DNA from: Procambarus clarkii
Lineage: Eukaryota; Arthropoda; Malacostraca; Decapoda; Cambaridae
DNA: 64,000 nt
Reading direction: 5' to 3'
Assembly (NCBI RefSeq): GCF_040958095.1
Contig: NC_091227.1
Location: 20,969,158 to 21,033,157, forward strand
In this document: one piece after another, positions 34,099 to 45,944 of the stretch
How positions within the stretch are numbered: position 1 is the stretch's first letter
How the letters are laid out: the number at the start of each line of letters is the position of its first letter
Program-made: the position numbers and the translations under genes
The notes under the pieces: model-generated
The model's input: the letters and a program-made list of their open reading frames with translations, nothing else
Databases searched by the model: none
What the model was told of the DNA's origin: nothing

Positions 34099-34567
34099 AG
34101 GGAGATTTACATTACAAAATTTCGTGACTTGACTAGTATGATAGTCTACCAACTAGGTAAACTTTAGACTTGCACCAGCAGGGCTGGCGGTTAAACCCGG
34201 GAGTGTGGTCGTTAGTGGCCTGGAGACCGCTGGAAGGGAGAAGACCGTTTCATGACAGTAAACTCGTGGGCTCCTGCATGTCTTGGAAGATTTGAGTCTT
34301 TTTATTGGTGGTGATTAAATTTTACCTGTGTAAATGTTGTGAGAGTTTATGCATGTGGATGTTTATTTTGCAACTGTGTTGAGCAACAGGTTTTTAATGT
34401 TTTTGGTGCATGTTTTTTATTAAAATGAAGTTGTTTTAAGCTGTCAAGTTTCTAGCTAGTATGTATTAATTTTAATACAAGACATTGGAATGCGACTTAT
34501 ATTTTTTTTATTAATGGTCGTGTATCTGGCGTTGTTTGTTGCTGAAATGTTTAAGAATGGGCCAATG
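34099..34567. other. No gene seen
   Basis: AT-rich intron sequence with short T runs. Confidence 0.45.
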
Positions 34568-34827
34568 GGGGAGCCGCTCGGCCGAGTGGGCAGCACGCTG
34601 GACTTGTGATCCCGTGGTCCAGGGTTCGATCCCAGGCGCCGGCGAGAAACAATGGGCAGAGTTTCTTTCACCCTATGCCCCTGTTACCTAGCAGTAAAAT
34701 AGGTACCTGGGTGTTAGTCAGATGTCACGGGCTGCTTCCTGGGGGATGGAGGCCTGGTCGAGGACCGGGCTGCGGGGACACTAAAAAAAAGCCCCGAAAT
34801 CATCTCAAGATAACCTCAAGATGGGGG
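34568..34827 (+). mobile_element. tRNA-Thr-like SINE, family D, full length
   Basis: The head has A-box ggccgagtgggcagcacgct, anticodon loop cttgtga (anticodon TGT, Thr) and B-box gggttcgatccc. The body and end are as in 33393-33643. It ends at aacctcaagatggggg, and atggggg also occurs just left of the head, which may be the target-site duplication. Confidence 0.85.
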
Positions 34828-36549
34828 GGGGGATTGTATTGTTTCAGTAGACTAGGACAGATTTACGGTACGATAGACTACTTTACCAGACAAGTCATCT
34901 TGCTTTCTTCATACAAAGAACGCATTTTATTGCCTGTGTAACCATTCTTTAGGCTCTGGCTTGGTGCTACATAGCCTTCCCGGTTTGATGCCTTCTATTG
35001 ATAATTACTTACTCTTTAGGCTCTGGACATTAATGATTAATGGGTTAACGGCGACAATAATAATGAATACGGCAATCTCGTTTCTCTAGTCACACTAGAT
35101 GATTAGATACTCATGGTATTAACTTATAGTTAGAAAGTGTTTATCAGTGGGGTTCAAGAGCAAGGATTTGTTTCAAGGGTTATACAGCGAAGGGTGCTGT
35201 GTAAGCAGGCATCGGGAGAATTGGTGTTGGTGCCACAGTGGCTCTCTCTGTGATAGACTAATGGTCAGGGCCAGCATGATCTTAAAAGTGGTGATAACGT
35301 GGCTTACTCAGGAGGAGGGTGAGAGTGGGGGTGGGTAGGAAGTCCCGGTGGGGTAACTAGGAGGGGGTGGGGGTATAAGACTTAAGACCAAGACCATCCC
35401 AGACTTAAGACTAAGACCATGGTATACTGTGCTTGCCTGTTTCGCTCTCGAAGGTACGAATTTAAACTGTTGCTTCCCATCATTGAAAGCTAGGCTATGG
35501 TGTGTGTGTGTGGGGGGGGGGGTTACAATGGCTTTATTCTAACTTGGCGTACCTGCTCCCGGAGCTATGCTTGTAATTTGTCTTACTAATCTCTAATCTA
35601 TATAATTCCACTTATCCGCTACTCTTACCACGAGGGAATTCTTCGGTCTCCCTCTGTCTTATTGGTTGGTATTCAGTTTGCACGTGTCCTCACCAGCGTG
35701 CTTGAATGTGCGCACGTGTTCCACACCCTTTTGGGCAAAGACTGCCTTCTTGAGACGAGAAAAGTCTAAGACCCGATAGAGCCGATGTCACAGCCTGTCT
35801 ACACAATATTGCTCGCTGTTCTTTAAGTAGACCTTGACCTAATGTAACCTAACCTAGACCTGCATAGGTCTAATGTGTGAACCGGTGAGGCTTCTGAGCA
35901 GACCTAATTTACCCATTGACACAAGAGACGTGACTGGAGTGTGTCGGGTTTGCGTGGTCGCTGTAGGTGAAGGTTCGGGTGCAAGGGCGTAACCTTCCTC
36001 TGGCCTAGTTATAAGTCTTGCCCGTGACCTGCCTGCCTGCCTGGCTGGCTTCCCTGCTGTTCGGGAATGATGGTCTATGATGACTGGAGGCCTTATTGAC
36101 TGGAAGGACTGACTAAAAAAGAACTGGTTATCAGATGCTGTTTCTGGGTTTACTAAGAGGATGAAAAAGTTCACAAACTAAGAGAAATGAATGTGTGGTT
36201 ATGTGAAATGGTGAAATGAGACGTGTTTGCCTTTCCTGTGTGTTTAAACCATCCAGGGTGATGTAAAATAGCAGGCAAAGCTGTTTAGTGTCAAGAGGGG
36301 AGAGGTCACGGCCGCCTAGGGGAAAGTGGGACTAGCTGTGGCGAGTGAGTGGGCTGTGATTCACCTCGCTCACTGCCCCACCCCAGTCTTCTGTCACAGT
36401 CAGCCAGTACAGTCAAAAAAAAGGTGAACTTGAGCAAAATTATGACGCCATAGTAATAATGTGTATACCATATAAGAGGCGATGACGTAGTGGTGAAAAT
36501 TCTCGGATAAATAAGTGTGACTCGTTCACCCTTATTTTTTCTTGGTAAT

Positions 36550-36550
<1 letters not shown>
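34828..36550. other. No gene seen
   Basis: Intron-like DNA. G runs occur at 34824-34832 and 35511-35522. A short cctaacctaacctag run lies at 35835, and gcctgcctgcctggctggct at 36030-36049. The minus-strand ORF 35854-36174 has no recognisable domain. Confidence 0.45.
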
Positions 36551-36606
<56 letters not shown>

Positions 36607-36874
36607 AGATATATACAAGAGTTGATACATTCTTGTACAGCCACTAGTACGCGTAGCGTTTCGGGCAAGTCCTTAATCCTATGGTCCCTGGAATACGATC
36701 CCCTGCCGCGAAGAATCGTTTTTTCATCCAAGTACACATTTTACTGTTGCGTTAAACAGAGGCTACAGTTAAGGAATTGCGCCCAGTAAATCCTCCCCGG
36801 CCAGGATACGAACCCATGACATAGCGCTCGCGGAACGCCAGGCGAGTGTCTTACCACTACACCACGGAGACTGT
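36551..36874 (-). mobile_element. SINE F with long poly(A) tail
   Basis: On the minus strand the head is cagtctccgtggtgtagtgg, then taagacactcgcctggc, then B-box gggttcgtatcctggc. The body follows (aggatttactgggcgc, then tacagttaaggaattg in plus reading), then gcccgaaacgctacg, and a tail of about 55 A residues (T at 36551-36605). A second copy lies at 56788-57065. Confidence 0.85.
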
Positions 36875-37514
36875 GACTGTGATTGTTCAGAGATTGCGTT
36901 CTGTTGCGACTTTGGTCCTAAATAGTCGTGAGTGGCACCTGTATATTAGTGGTTTTTGGGTAGGTAAATTGGTAGAAATGAGCACAGTAGAGTCGTTAAG
37001 CAAGGAGAGTCCTAAGATACGTTTCCTTCAAGTTTTCATTTAAGCAAAACATCGTTCAGTAATGGCTCGTTTGCTGTACTTTTCCCATTTTGGTTTTTGT
37101 CCCACCATGGTCGTTTTGGCCTGCATGTTCCCCCTCTACCTCTTTTCCATTAGTCATCATTTGCTTGAGATGATCCTAAGAAGTCAACAACTCGTTTGTC
37201 CTTGTCTCTTTCTCAGTTTTGTATACAGCAGTATTTCGGTATTGTACACAGGTTACACCATCTGGAGGCGGGTTAAGATTTGTTTGTATTAAATAGCAGC
37301 CTTATTACTCCCCTTTATCAATTATTCCTCCTCATCCCCTCTTCAATCTTTCTTCGCATTCCTTCCTCTCCCCCCCCTCCTTCCCCAGCCCAATCCGTGC
37401 CCTTGTCATGTGTTCATCCTCTAGTCATCTTATGTTGCTTTCCTTCCTCTCGCAATATTACGGTCCGGCCCACTTGCCACTCTCGTGTTCGTCATCCTCG
37501 CCATCCCATTCTCG
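36875..37514. other. No gene seen
   Basis: Unremarkable intron DNA; T-rich and CT-rich near the right end. Confidence 0.4.
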
Positions 37515-37830
37515 TCACCCCCCCCCCCTTCTCATCATCCCCCCTTCTCATCATCCCCCCATTCTCGCCACCCCCCCATTCTCGCCACCCCCCCCCATTC
37601 TCGCCACCCCCCCCCATTCTCGCCACCCCCCCCCCCATTCTCGCCACCCCCCCCCCATTCTCGCCACCCCCCCCCATTCTCGCCACCCCCCCCCCCATTC
37701 TCGCCACCCCCCCCATTCTCGCCACCCCCCCCCATTCTCGCCACCCCCCCCCCATTCTCGCCACCCCCCCCATTCTCGCCACCCCCCCATTCTCGCCACC
37801 CCCCCATTCTCGCCACCCCCTATTCTCGTC
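37515..37830. repeat. C-rich minisatellite
   Basis: About 17 units of attctcgccac plus a run of 6-12 C. The variable C runs shift all frames, so six frames show long Pro/Ser/His or Gly/Glu/Trp ORFs; none is a gene. The minus strand has G-quadruplex potential. Confidence 0.9.
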
Positions 37831-38327
37831 ATTTCCGTAGTTTTCAATCTCATTCTCGTTCGCAATGTTTGATGTTTTCCCGTCGACGTATTTTGAGAAT
37901 CTATACCCAGTGTTGCCATGTCCGCGCGCGTTTGCATCCATCCAGCCTTCCTTGACACTTCAGAAATTTGCCTCGTTGATAAATTTTCATATGGCCTCGC
38001 CTGGGATTAAATTTGTATACAATGCCGCCAGTAGCTTAGGTGGAATGACGCTGAATTTTTTTTCCTCCTCCTCTAGTAATCAAGTCTGTTATGGGATAAT
38101 GTCTGTGAGCGAGCGGGCATTCTAGAAACACATCTAGAATCTATAACACATCCTCGAATCCATCATTGGAATCCTCGTCACGGCCCTTGTGGATTTGTAC
38201 ATCTAGAATCTGTTAGTTTGGCTTGTATGTTTTATTTCAAGACTATGGTTTTCTTAAACGTCGGTTTCCATCTTTTCCATTCCTCTTCCATTTCCTTGAC
38301 CTGCTGAACTCCCATAACCTCTCCTAC
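37831..38327. other. No gene seen
   Basis: Contains three tctagaatct-like motifs at 38120-38215; otherwise unremarkable. Confidence 0.4.
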
Positions 38328-38530
38328 CCTCCTCCATAATCTTCCCTTTTCCCTCTCCCATAGTCTTCCCTTCTCCCTCTCCCATAGTCTTCCCTTCTCC
38401 CTCTCCCATAGTCTTCCCTTCTCCCTCTCCCATAGTCTTCCCTTCTCCCTCTCCCATAGTCTTCCCTTCTCCCTCTCCCATAATCTTCCCTTCTCCCTCT
38501 CCCATAATCTTCCCTTCCCCCTCCCATCAC
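38328..38530. repeat. 24-bp minisatellite, about 8 units
   Basis: The unit ccctctcccatagtcttccc, then ttct, is open in all minus frames as GEGEGKTM or REKGRLWE repeats. Confidence 0.9.
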
Positions 38531-39054
38531 CCCCCACCACCGTTCCCCCACTCACGGAGAAGTGGTAGATAGCGTGTGCCACTCTACAAACCCAGTGGTT
38601 GTTCCCATAACAGAAACCGTTGTCTCTTGCCACTGCACCGCTATATTAGCCCGTGGTGCCCTTGGGAGTGAAGCGCCGTCTACCTTGACAGCAACAGCAG
38701 CAGCAACTGCTATAAAGGTACTTGTCCTCCACGTAACAGGTGGTGGTGGGGGGCAACATATAATTACACTCGCAATTTGCGGCAAATGCGTACTACAACC
38801 CCAGTTTATCATCACTTCTCCAACTTCAGCGTTGAATTAACGTTATTGTATTCTGTGTCCACTAGGTTGTATGTTTAGGTTTAAAAGTATACTTGCTGAT
38901 ATGTCAGTATATTATTAAAAGTATAGCTTCGAAATAGGGAGGAACGGTTGGGGGGGGGGTTAAACTCCTAATCCTTCCTTAAAGAACTATTACAGCTAAC
39001 ATGAATGTGTGACTAATATTTATATATATATGAACTTGTCGCTATTTTGTTTAG
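38531..39054. other. No gene seen
   Basis: Intron DNA with an agcaacagcagcagcaactg stretch at 38690-38709 and a G run near 38950. Confidence 0.4.
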
Positions 39055-39093
39055 GACTGCAGGAAAGATAGCCGTAAATGGCCCACGGTGAAG
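39055..39093 (+). CDS. Candidate 39-bp microexon (possible Clic isoform)
   Basis: Acceptor tattttgtttag and donor GTAAGG flank 13 open codons, DCRKDSRKWPTVK. It starts and ends in phase 0, as required to follow Clic exon 1. No known Clic has this insert to my knowledge. A chance pairing of splice sites is possible. Confidence 0.3.
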
Positions 39094-39138
39094 GTAAGGC
39101 GGTCTATCTGTCTCTATATATCTTTATATATACCAATA

Positions 39139-39140
<2 letters not shown>

Positions 39141-39170
<30 letters not shown>
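39141..39170. repeat. (TG)n microsatellite
   Basis: About 14 TG units, 50 bp downstream of the candidate microexon. Confidence 0.9.
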
Positions 39171-39171
<1 letters not shown>

Positions 39172-39482
39172 ATTTTCACATTTGCGTAAGATTGGCGTGG
39201 TCTCCCGGTCACGGTGATGGCTTACTGATGTGTCCTAGTCTGCCGGTTGCTCAGTAATGTTGCATGTTGGTGCTGTTGCAATACTTGGATTGTCATCATG
39301 AGAGTGGTGAGGCCTTGTCAGAGACCGGGGCACGTGGACACCGATTTTCGATACTATCTCTCATTTTTTTTTAGTAAATAAGATAAGAGATGTGCAGGTG
39401 AAGAGAGTGAGTTTAGAAATGTGAAAAACAAGAGTGTTAGCTTTGCTGACACGATGTGTGCGCGCTTGGTAAGCGAGGCTTT

Positions 39483-39562
39483 GAAACTGAAATTGAAACA
39501 AGTTTATTGAGGTAAAATACACACAAAGGGATGAGGTAGCTCAAGCTATTCTCACCCCGTTA
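39483..39562. mobile_element. Dispersed retroelement tail (gaggtaaaatac family)
   Basis: Short copy of the 24370-24560 family, ending at ccccgtta. Confidence 0.65.
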
Positions 39563-39671
39563 AGCGAGGCTTGCTCTCTCACTTGTTAGGGAGCTTAGTG
39601 TTTGTAAGGTTCTTAATATGTTTTTCGACATGAATGTATGTCCATATGAGTACTGTATAGCATTCACATGA

Positions 39672-39756
39672 TTAAACAGTTGAGAGGCCGGGCCGAAAGA
39701 GCAGAGCTCAATCCCCGCAAGCGCAGCTAAGTGAATACAGCTAGGTGAATACATAT
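39672..39756 (+). mobile_element. CR1-like LINE 3' end
   Basis: Reads aaacagttgagaggccgggc, then gagcagagctcaatccccgc, then gcgcagctaagtgaatac; plus-orientation copy of the tail that is reversed at 21276, 48553 and 54113. Confidence 0.6.
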
Positions 39757-40701
39757 GTATACTCATGATACTGGTGTACATGTTTTAAGGTTCTGTTTAT
39801 GGGTCTATTTTTATTTTGTATTTTTTTAGGGGGGGGGTTAGACTTTCATCTAAGAATTATGCATTGTTTCTATCGAGAAGCTCCAAGCTCTTGGGGCCAC
39901 CATCTGTGAGACTGGTGCATCTCATATTATAATTTTTCTAGCATTGAGTATTCTAAATTTTCGATCGTGTTCCACACCCTGGTGGCTTGCTGTTGTAGTC
40001 AGATGTTGATTGGGTTGTATGTTCAGGAGTTCATGGAGTTCCTGGATTCTCGGCTTATATGTGGACGTTGTTTTGATGTTGTTCTTAACGCCTTATTTGC
40101 ACTGCCTGTAGCTTTTGTAAGTTTTCTTGAAGGTATGTAGTGGTAGCAGAAGACATTTAGAGATCCGGCTGCACTTACAGCCTTGCATGTGTCGAAATAT
40201 GTTGGTGCTCAGGCTACGAAATCTTCGCAGTTTTATTAAGGCTGGTTTTGCCCTATTCTGACCTATACGTGAATTTTGAATCCTATTCTATTAATCTTGA
40301 GTCTCTGTATTCTGTCTATATCCGTATGTTGGACATGAGCGGTTGTCAAGGCCAATGTAGGGTGAAAAAAGCTTGCTTACGTTGTTTCGCTTCCTTTCCC
40401 ATTAAAGCAAGAGTGCATTTATTGATTACACAATTTAGGCGAATGCTAAAATGCAAACCATATAGATTTCGGCGATGTGATGGTTGAGGGTAAGTTAGAT
40501 ATTTGAGTGATGGTTGAGGGGAATGCTGGAGTGCGTGGGATTGGAGGAGGAGGGGGGCGTGGGATTGGAGGCATGGGGGGCGTGGGATTGATGGGGGGGG
40601 GGGCGTGTCGGGTGCATCTGATTACGGGTTCAGAGGCCCTGCCCGGCAACGGTCTTCAACCCTGCTCAAAGTGTCATTTAGTTTTATTGTTGTTCTTTTT
40701 A
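39757..40701. other. No gene seen
   Basis: Includes a degenerate CR1-type segment around 39870-40110 (cgaactccatgaactcctg in reverse) and G-rich tggaggaggaggggggcgtg repeats at 40535-40610. Confidence 0.4.
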
Positions 40702-40861
40702 ACGGGAGACATCTCCCGTCACGCAGGGTGCAGTCGCACCTCCACAGATCTCCAGTATCAGCTCTTGGTACTGGGTAATGGCTCCAAAGGGCCACCACTT
40801 GTGGGCTATTCATGCCCCGTGCCACCTCTTGGGTGGCTTAATCTTCACCAATCAATCAATA
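40702..40861 (+). mobile_element. Micro-SINE B, long form
   Basis: A 160-bp insertion between direct repeats gttcttttta (40692-40701 and 40862-40871). In order it can fold into cgggaga-tctcccg, ggtgc-gcacc, ccagtatca-tggtactgg, a ggcc-rich stem, then the shared hairpins 1 (damaged: gtgggctattcatgccccg) and 2 (gccacctcttgggtggc), then ttaatctt and a caatcaatcaat tail. Confidence 0.85.
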
Positions 40862-41023
40862 GTTCTTTTTACTTGTGGGTTTAGCAAAAGATAACCAGCT
40901 GTGTCGTTCTTGCACACAAAAGAAAGTTTTTCTTATTGTCAAGGACACGAAACCTGTTAGGCTTATCCTAGCCTAAGGTTAGGCTATTGATGCGACCCAC
41001 AATAGTTGGCCGACTCCCGGGCG

Positions 41024-41150
41024 ATTGAAATTGAAATAAGTTTATTGAGGTAAAATACACACAAAGGGATGAGGTAGCTCAAGTTATTCTCACCCCATTC
41101 AGTACAACGTGTTAATACATACATAGACACACATCACAAATAAACATATT
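41024..41150. mobile_element. Dispersed retroelement tail (gaggtaaaatac family)
   Basis: Copy of the 24370-24560 family, ending at aataaacatatta. Confidence 0.65.
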
Positions 41151-41189
41151 AACCCGGGCGATAATTTACTGCTGGGTAAACAGGCTATA

Positions 41190-41190
41190 A

Positions 41191-41284
<94 letters not shown>
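41190..41284. repeat. (TA)n microsatellite
   Basis: About 95 bp of TA; the preceding ttactgctgggtaaacaggc is a short SINE-F remnant. Confidence 0.95.
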
Positions 41285-41286
<2 letters not shown>

Positions 41287-42248
41287 CAACTAATCCCAAT
41301 CTTAGGTTAGGGGTGGGTTGGTTTTAATTAAAAATCCGTTGTCGAGAAATCTTGGGTGGGGATGTGAATTATCCGAACTGGGCCACTGGTTCGTCACATG
41401 TTTTTCCAAATCACAAATTTCGCCACGCTAGAAACTCGGCACATGATAAATAAATGAAAATGTGACTATGCCTATTAGGTGTTTCCATATTTTAATCCTG
41501 CTTTATTGCAATCAGATTCTCTTTAATTTTTAATAAATAAAATATTAAATTGGGTTCTGATAGTAGAATAAATTTTAATTAAGATTTAAATAAATTTCTG
41601 TATATAAAGTTGTTTAATCACAGGTACTTGTCACGCGTATAGTCACGCCTTGTGTGATATGAACTTGGTTGAACTTGGCTTCGTGGTTGAACTTAATTAG
41701 GTGCAAGTATAAGTAGTTAGTCACACGTAGCCCAAACATGCAAGTTGTTCACATCCATGCCATTATTAGGTTAATACTTATTAACATTAGAATATTTTGG
41801 ATTGTTTTTAATTGGATTATATTATTCCCATTTATTCATGCTTATTCAGCTACGGTAGGTTGATGTGTTATTTTTTAATGTCTTTGACGTGATACAAATT
41901 TTTCTCTTCAAATCTTCAAGAATGGGATGACATTGGAAGGGGAGGGGGGGTTGTGGATGCTCTAGGTTGGGGGGGGGGGATTGAAGGTTAACCAACCACC
42001 GGAAGTGAGTTTCCATTAGTCGCAGTTCCTACCTTCTTGTTGTCATGGTTTAAGATGCTGCTATTTGGTGCGTGTTGCTTGGCAGGTTCCGTTTAATGTC
42101 GTCTGTGTTTTCTGAGGATTCCTGGTCCCAAGTGGCTCGGAATTGCCTTTGGTATCTTCCAAGCCGGGAGATAGTTGTGATTCTTGGGAAGTTCCTGAGT
42201 GGGCGGCGCATTCTTTTCCTTCACCTCCTCCCCCTCTCCCCTCTCTTT
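41285..42248. other. No gene seen
   Basis: AT-rich intron DNA with two G runs (41943, 41970). Confidence 0.45.
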
Positions 42249-42252
42249 CTTA

Positions 42253-42288
<36 letters not shown>
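42249..42288. repeat. (CA)n microsatellite
   Basis: About 17 CA units. Confidence 0.9.
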
Positions 42289-42290
<2 letters not shown>

Positions 42291-42314
42291 TTGGTATTTG
42301 TTTTCCCACCTCCA

Positions 42315-42612
42315 TCGTTGAACCTGTACCTCCGTGAGGATATTCCTGCACCTTTTCCGACTTTGAACCTGCACCTCTCTTAATGATATTCATGCATCTA
42401 TTCCATGATTAAACCCGCACCTCTGTTGAGGATATTCATACACCTATTCCATTTTTGAAGCTGTACCTTTTAAGAGGATGCCCCTGCACCTTTTCCAACG
42501 TTGAGCCTGTACCTCTGTTGAGGTGCATATTCATACACCTATCCCACTGTGGAACTTGTACCAACATGAACTTGTATATCCCGCACCTTCTCCAGCTTGA
42601 ACATGTATTTCT
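42315..42612. repeat. Degenerate ~57-bp tandem repeat
   Basis: About five diverged units of aacctgtacctctgttgagg, then atattcatacacctattcca. It is older than the other minisatellites, judging by its divergence. Confidence 0.65.
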
Positions 42613-42984
42613 GAGAATTTAGTTTTTCCCTCCGTGCCTAACGGCGTCGCCTCACGGTCGAGTTGACATGGCTGTAAGAGCAATTTGCCACGGAACTCTG
42701 TTTTGTCAACATGAGTCTGAGAGCAGCATAATGTCTAGGTGTTTTGTTTGTGCGTTTTTCTGGGCTGGCTGGGTGGTTGGTAAGATGATGGACTTGCTTA
42801 GGAGAAAATTGTTTTTTCTTGATCAAAGTAACTCAGGTAGTGTTCCGTCTGCTTTAATTCTTGGGGGCCATAATATAGGTTCTAGTGTGAGAGGACGTTT
42901 TATAGTTATTATTGATCAACTTGTCCTGACATACTAAAAAGTATGATATTGTACGTGTATTTTAAGTACAGTTTAGTGCATTCA

Positions 42985-43115
42985 AATCAAGTCAAATGTT
43001 TATTCAGGTAAAAGTACATACATAGAGGATTAGTTACAAACATAATGTTGGATTTATAGATGGAGCTAGTACATACAATACCTAAAGCCACTAGTACGCA
43101 TAGCGTTTCGGGCAA
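42985..43115. mobile_element. Retroelement tail shared with 14703-14860
   Basis: Reads caaatgtttattcaggtaaa, then agctagtacatacaatacct, then agtacgcatagcgtttcggg; reverse orientation relative to 14703-14860. Confidence 0.6.
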
Positions 43116-43201
43116 AATGTCTCCATTGTAATTTATGTAACGAACTGTGCTTAAGGCAAAGTTTACTGGTGCTTCATAGTGTTTTCCCACAGTTTTCTGG
43201 G

Positions 43202-43275
43202 TTGTTGTTGTTTAAGATTTGCTACTTGGAACAATAAGTTTCAAGTAGCACGGGCTATGGTGAGCCCGTAATTTT
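43202..43275 (-). mobile_element. Micro-SINE A, short form
   Basis: Direct repeats ttttctggg (43193-43201 and 43276-43284) flank it. On the minus strand it runs ttacgggctcaccatagccc, then gtgctacttgaaacttattg, then aaatcttaaacaacaac. Confidence 0.85.
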
Positions 43276-43550
43276 TTTTCTGGGGCGAGTGCAGAGCCTG
43301 AATTAGTTGATTATATCCGCTGAGCTTTGGGTAGATTAGATTAGACAACTGAAATATTTCCATAACACTAATTGCATTAGCCTAATGTTAAAACGTGAGG
43401 CATCTCGTGGAATTTAATAGTTTTGCTTATTTTGTTAAAATAGAGGTGGGGTGAAATGACATCTGTAATTTGTTTTAATGTTGTAAATTGTTATTTATAT
43501 AGTCGTATTCGGGGTTTAATGTGTTCTTTTAACCCGAGGGCTGGTTTGTG

Positions 43551-43615
43551 TGTGTGTGTGGGGGGGGGGGGGGGGCTGGCGTCGTTGGGGCGGCGACCCC
43601 GGGGGGGGGGGGGGT
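43551..43615. repeat. G-rich tract
   Basis: Runs of 16 and 15 G around 43559-43576 and 43598-43613, followed by another G run at 43877-43901. This has strong G-quadruplex potential. Run lengths may be assembly-dependent. Confidence 0.7.
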
Positions 43616-44025
43616 GGCGTCGGCTGCCGATGACTCACTGGGAGGATTGTCTGCTTCCCCTCTTCCTCCTCCAACGCCTCTCTGGCCCTCTTTCCTCCAG
43701 AATCCTCACACACACTCCCCTCATTCCCTCATCTAGTCCTGTGTAAGCATACTTGCACACTTGGCTACACACTTGCTTATGCATGTGTGTAGCCGTATAT
43801 ATATTTTTAATGTGATTCCTGGCGTCGTTCTGTACTAATAGTATTATCGTCGTACAGCATAGGTATATTGTTTAGCGGGGGGGGGGGGGGGGGGGCGGGG
43901 GGAATTTTATCTGATTTGGTAACACTAAATACACAATTAAGAAGTCCAAGTTGTCTTAGTTTCAGAGGGCTAGTTCCGGGTACTCCCGTGAATTGTGGAA
44001 CGAGGCGCACCCCCAGAGATTTAAG

Positions 44026-44150
44026 AACATAAGAACAAGGTAACTGCAGAAGGCCTATTGACCCATACGAGGCAGCTCCTATCTATAACCACCCAATCCC
44101 ACTCATAAACATGTCCAACCCACGCTTGAAACAATCGAGGGACTCCAATT
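44026..44150 (-). mobile_element. LINE 3' end, second LINE family
   Basis: The reverse complement of 56140-56270: minus strand ccctcgattgtttcaagcgt, then gggttggacatg, then ataggagctgcctcgtatgg, then gttcttatgttctta. Confidence 0.8.
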
Positions 44151-44868
44151 TATTGGCCACATTCGCCCATGGCTGTAGCCTCATAGGAAATGTTATTGAC
44201 TTTGACTCGTTGCAAAGACTGAAATTCGAACTTTGTACTTATGATCTTATACATGGTTACATTCCACCAAAGCCACTAACCCTGTTCATGGAGGTCTGTC
44301 GAGAAATACACTCGCTAAATAAATAGCGAGAAATAAATAGAGAAGTAAAGAGAAATAATAGAGAAATAAAATCACAGTATTGTGATTTTTGGGTGTAGTA
44401 AACTCGCTACTTTCTTCCCCCCCCCCTTTGTGATTATCACACATACAGGATACTGAAGGATACTGACTATGAATGTAGCAATAGATGACGTAAATAGAAG
44501 TTGGGAACTCGAACGAGGCGGAGAATACTGTAATGAACCTACAGTACTGTACTTGTACCGTTTGCTAAAAAGTTGTACACAACTTTTTAAATACACAACG
44601 TTTTAATACACAACTTTTATACACTCCATACACATTTATACCTCCATATACTTTTATATCCTCCATACACAACTTTTAAGACCAGATTCGAGAAAGAATT
44701 TAAACTTCAGAATAGTTACATTATAACGCAACGAGGGCTAGTAGGTGGAGCATAGTCAGACCTCGCGTTCTCCTCGTAGTCACTTATAGGTAATTATTAC
44801 CACCACACTATAGCCACTACTACTTGCTTTAGTATCATGTGTTCTGGCGGCCTTGGGATTCCTCTCTT
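44151..44868. other. No gene seen
   Basis: A plus ORF (44111-44326) partly covers the LINE tail and may include another decayed retroelement part (LQRLKFELCTYDLIHGYIPP). The rest is AT-rich with repeated ccatacacaacttt motifs. Confidence 0.4.
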
Positions 44869-45035
44869 GATTGAAATTGAAATAAGTTTATTGAGGTAAA
44901 ATACACACAAAGGGATGAGGTAGCTCATGCTATTCTCACCCCGTTCAGTACATCGTGTTAATACATACATAGACACACATCACAAACAATAGACATATTA
45001 CCAAACATTCTGAGAGATAAACATATACATTTCCT
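44869..45035. mobile_element. Dispersed retroelement tail (gaggtaaaatac family)
   Basis: Longer copy, including gtgttaatacatacatagac and accaaacattctgagagata. Confidence 0.65.
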
Positions 45036-45263
45036 AGCCTCTCTTGATCAACTACCTTTAAAGCGTACCAGTCTCTAATGATCCTGTTGTTTACCAACAA
45101 CGGTACTGGGTGGGGGGGTTGGTGGTTGCTGCCTTTATGTTGGTAATAATTATTGTAGTAGGGGGTTGCCTTAGTGATCGTGTTGGCAATAATGGTTTGC
45201 ATGAGCGCTGTTGGCCATAATTATCTTAGCTTTGTAGTGATTGTGCTCTTTATTAATGGTGAT

Positions 45264-45268
<5 letters not shown>

Positions 45269-45340
<72 letters not shown>

Positions 45341-45350
45341 GGGACCCCTC

Positions 45351-45393
<43 letters not shown>

Positions 45394-45403
45394 GGGACCC
45401 CTC

Positions 45404-45448
<45 letters not shown>

Positions 45449-45458
45449 GGGACCCCTC

Positions 45459-45515
<57 letters not shown>

Positions 45516-45525
45516 GGGACCCCTC

Positions 45526-45609
<84 letters not shown>

Positions 45610-45625
45610 GGGGACCCCTCTAAGC
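45269..45625. repeat. Composite (TA)n / aaaggggacccctctaaa array
   Basis: Five copies of the 18-bp spacer aaaggggacccctctaaa (near 45338, 45391, 45446, 45513, 45608) alternate with pure (TA)n blocks of varying length. The spacer core is almost palindromic. Confidence 0.92.
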
Positions 45626-45774
45626 ATCAGCCTTCTAGATAAAGTTATCACCTGAATTGGCCGCCATGCCGGACCTGTGGAATATAAGTCTTCGAATTGA
45701 TTTAAGGTAAACTCCGCGTGACCCTTTTGAAGGTCGGACCAGTTTCCATTTTAACCGCTAAGCCAGTTGGACTG

Positions 45775-45875
45775 GGCCTATACGAGGATGGCCCAAGAGC
45801 TGGAATACGATTACGAAGAGAAGGAACGGTGCCCAACCACTTGACAGGTCATTGCCCCGTAGGCTAGTGATGGTA
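45775..45875 (-). mobile_element. SINE E fragment
   Basis: Reads gaacggtgcccaaccacttg, then acaggtcattgcccc, in the reverse orientation seen at 14986-15181; decayed. Confidence 0.5.
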
Positions 45876-45944
45876 GCAATTATGGTAATTTTGCGGGTGT
45901 TACTCTAGTGACGGTGGGGTTGGCTGTGGTAGTACAGCCAGTCT

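Noticed and set aside
34568..34640. Functional tRNA-Thr gene
   Set aside because: The anticodon stem has mismatches, the acceptor stem does not close, and the sequence continues into a shared SINE body; it is a tRNA-derived SINE head.
37280..37955. Pro/Ser/His-rich proteins around 37.5 kb
   Set aside because: Long open frames occur in all frames of a C-run minisatellite with variable run lengths; no start, splice or domain evidence.
45269..45625. CRISPR-like pattern of identical short units at regular spacing
   Set aside because: The variable parts are pure (TA)n, the genome is eukaryotic, and there are no cas genes. The 20-bp and 24-35-bp tandem arrays elsewhere also have no unique spacers.
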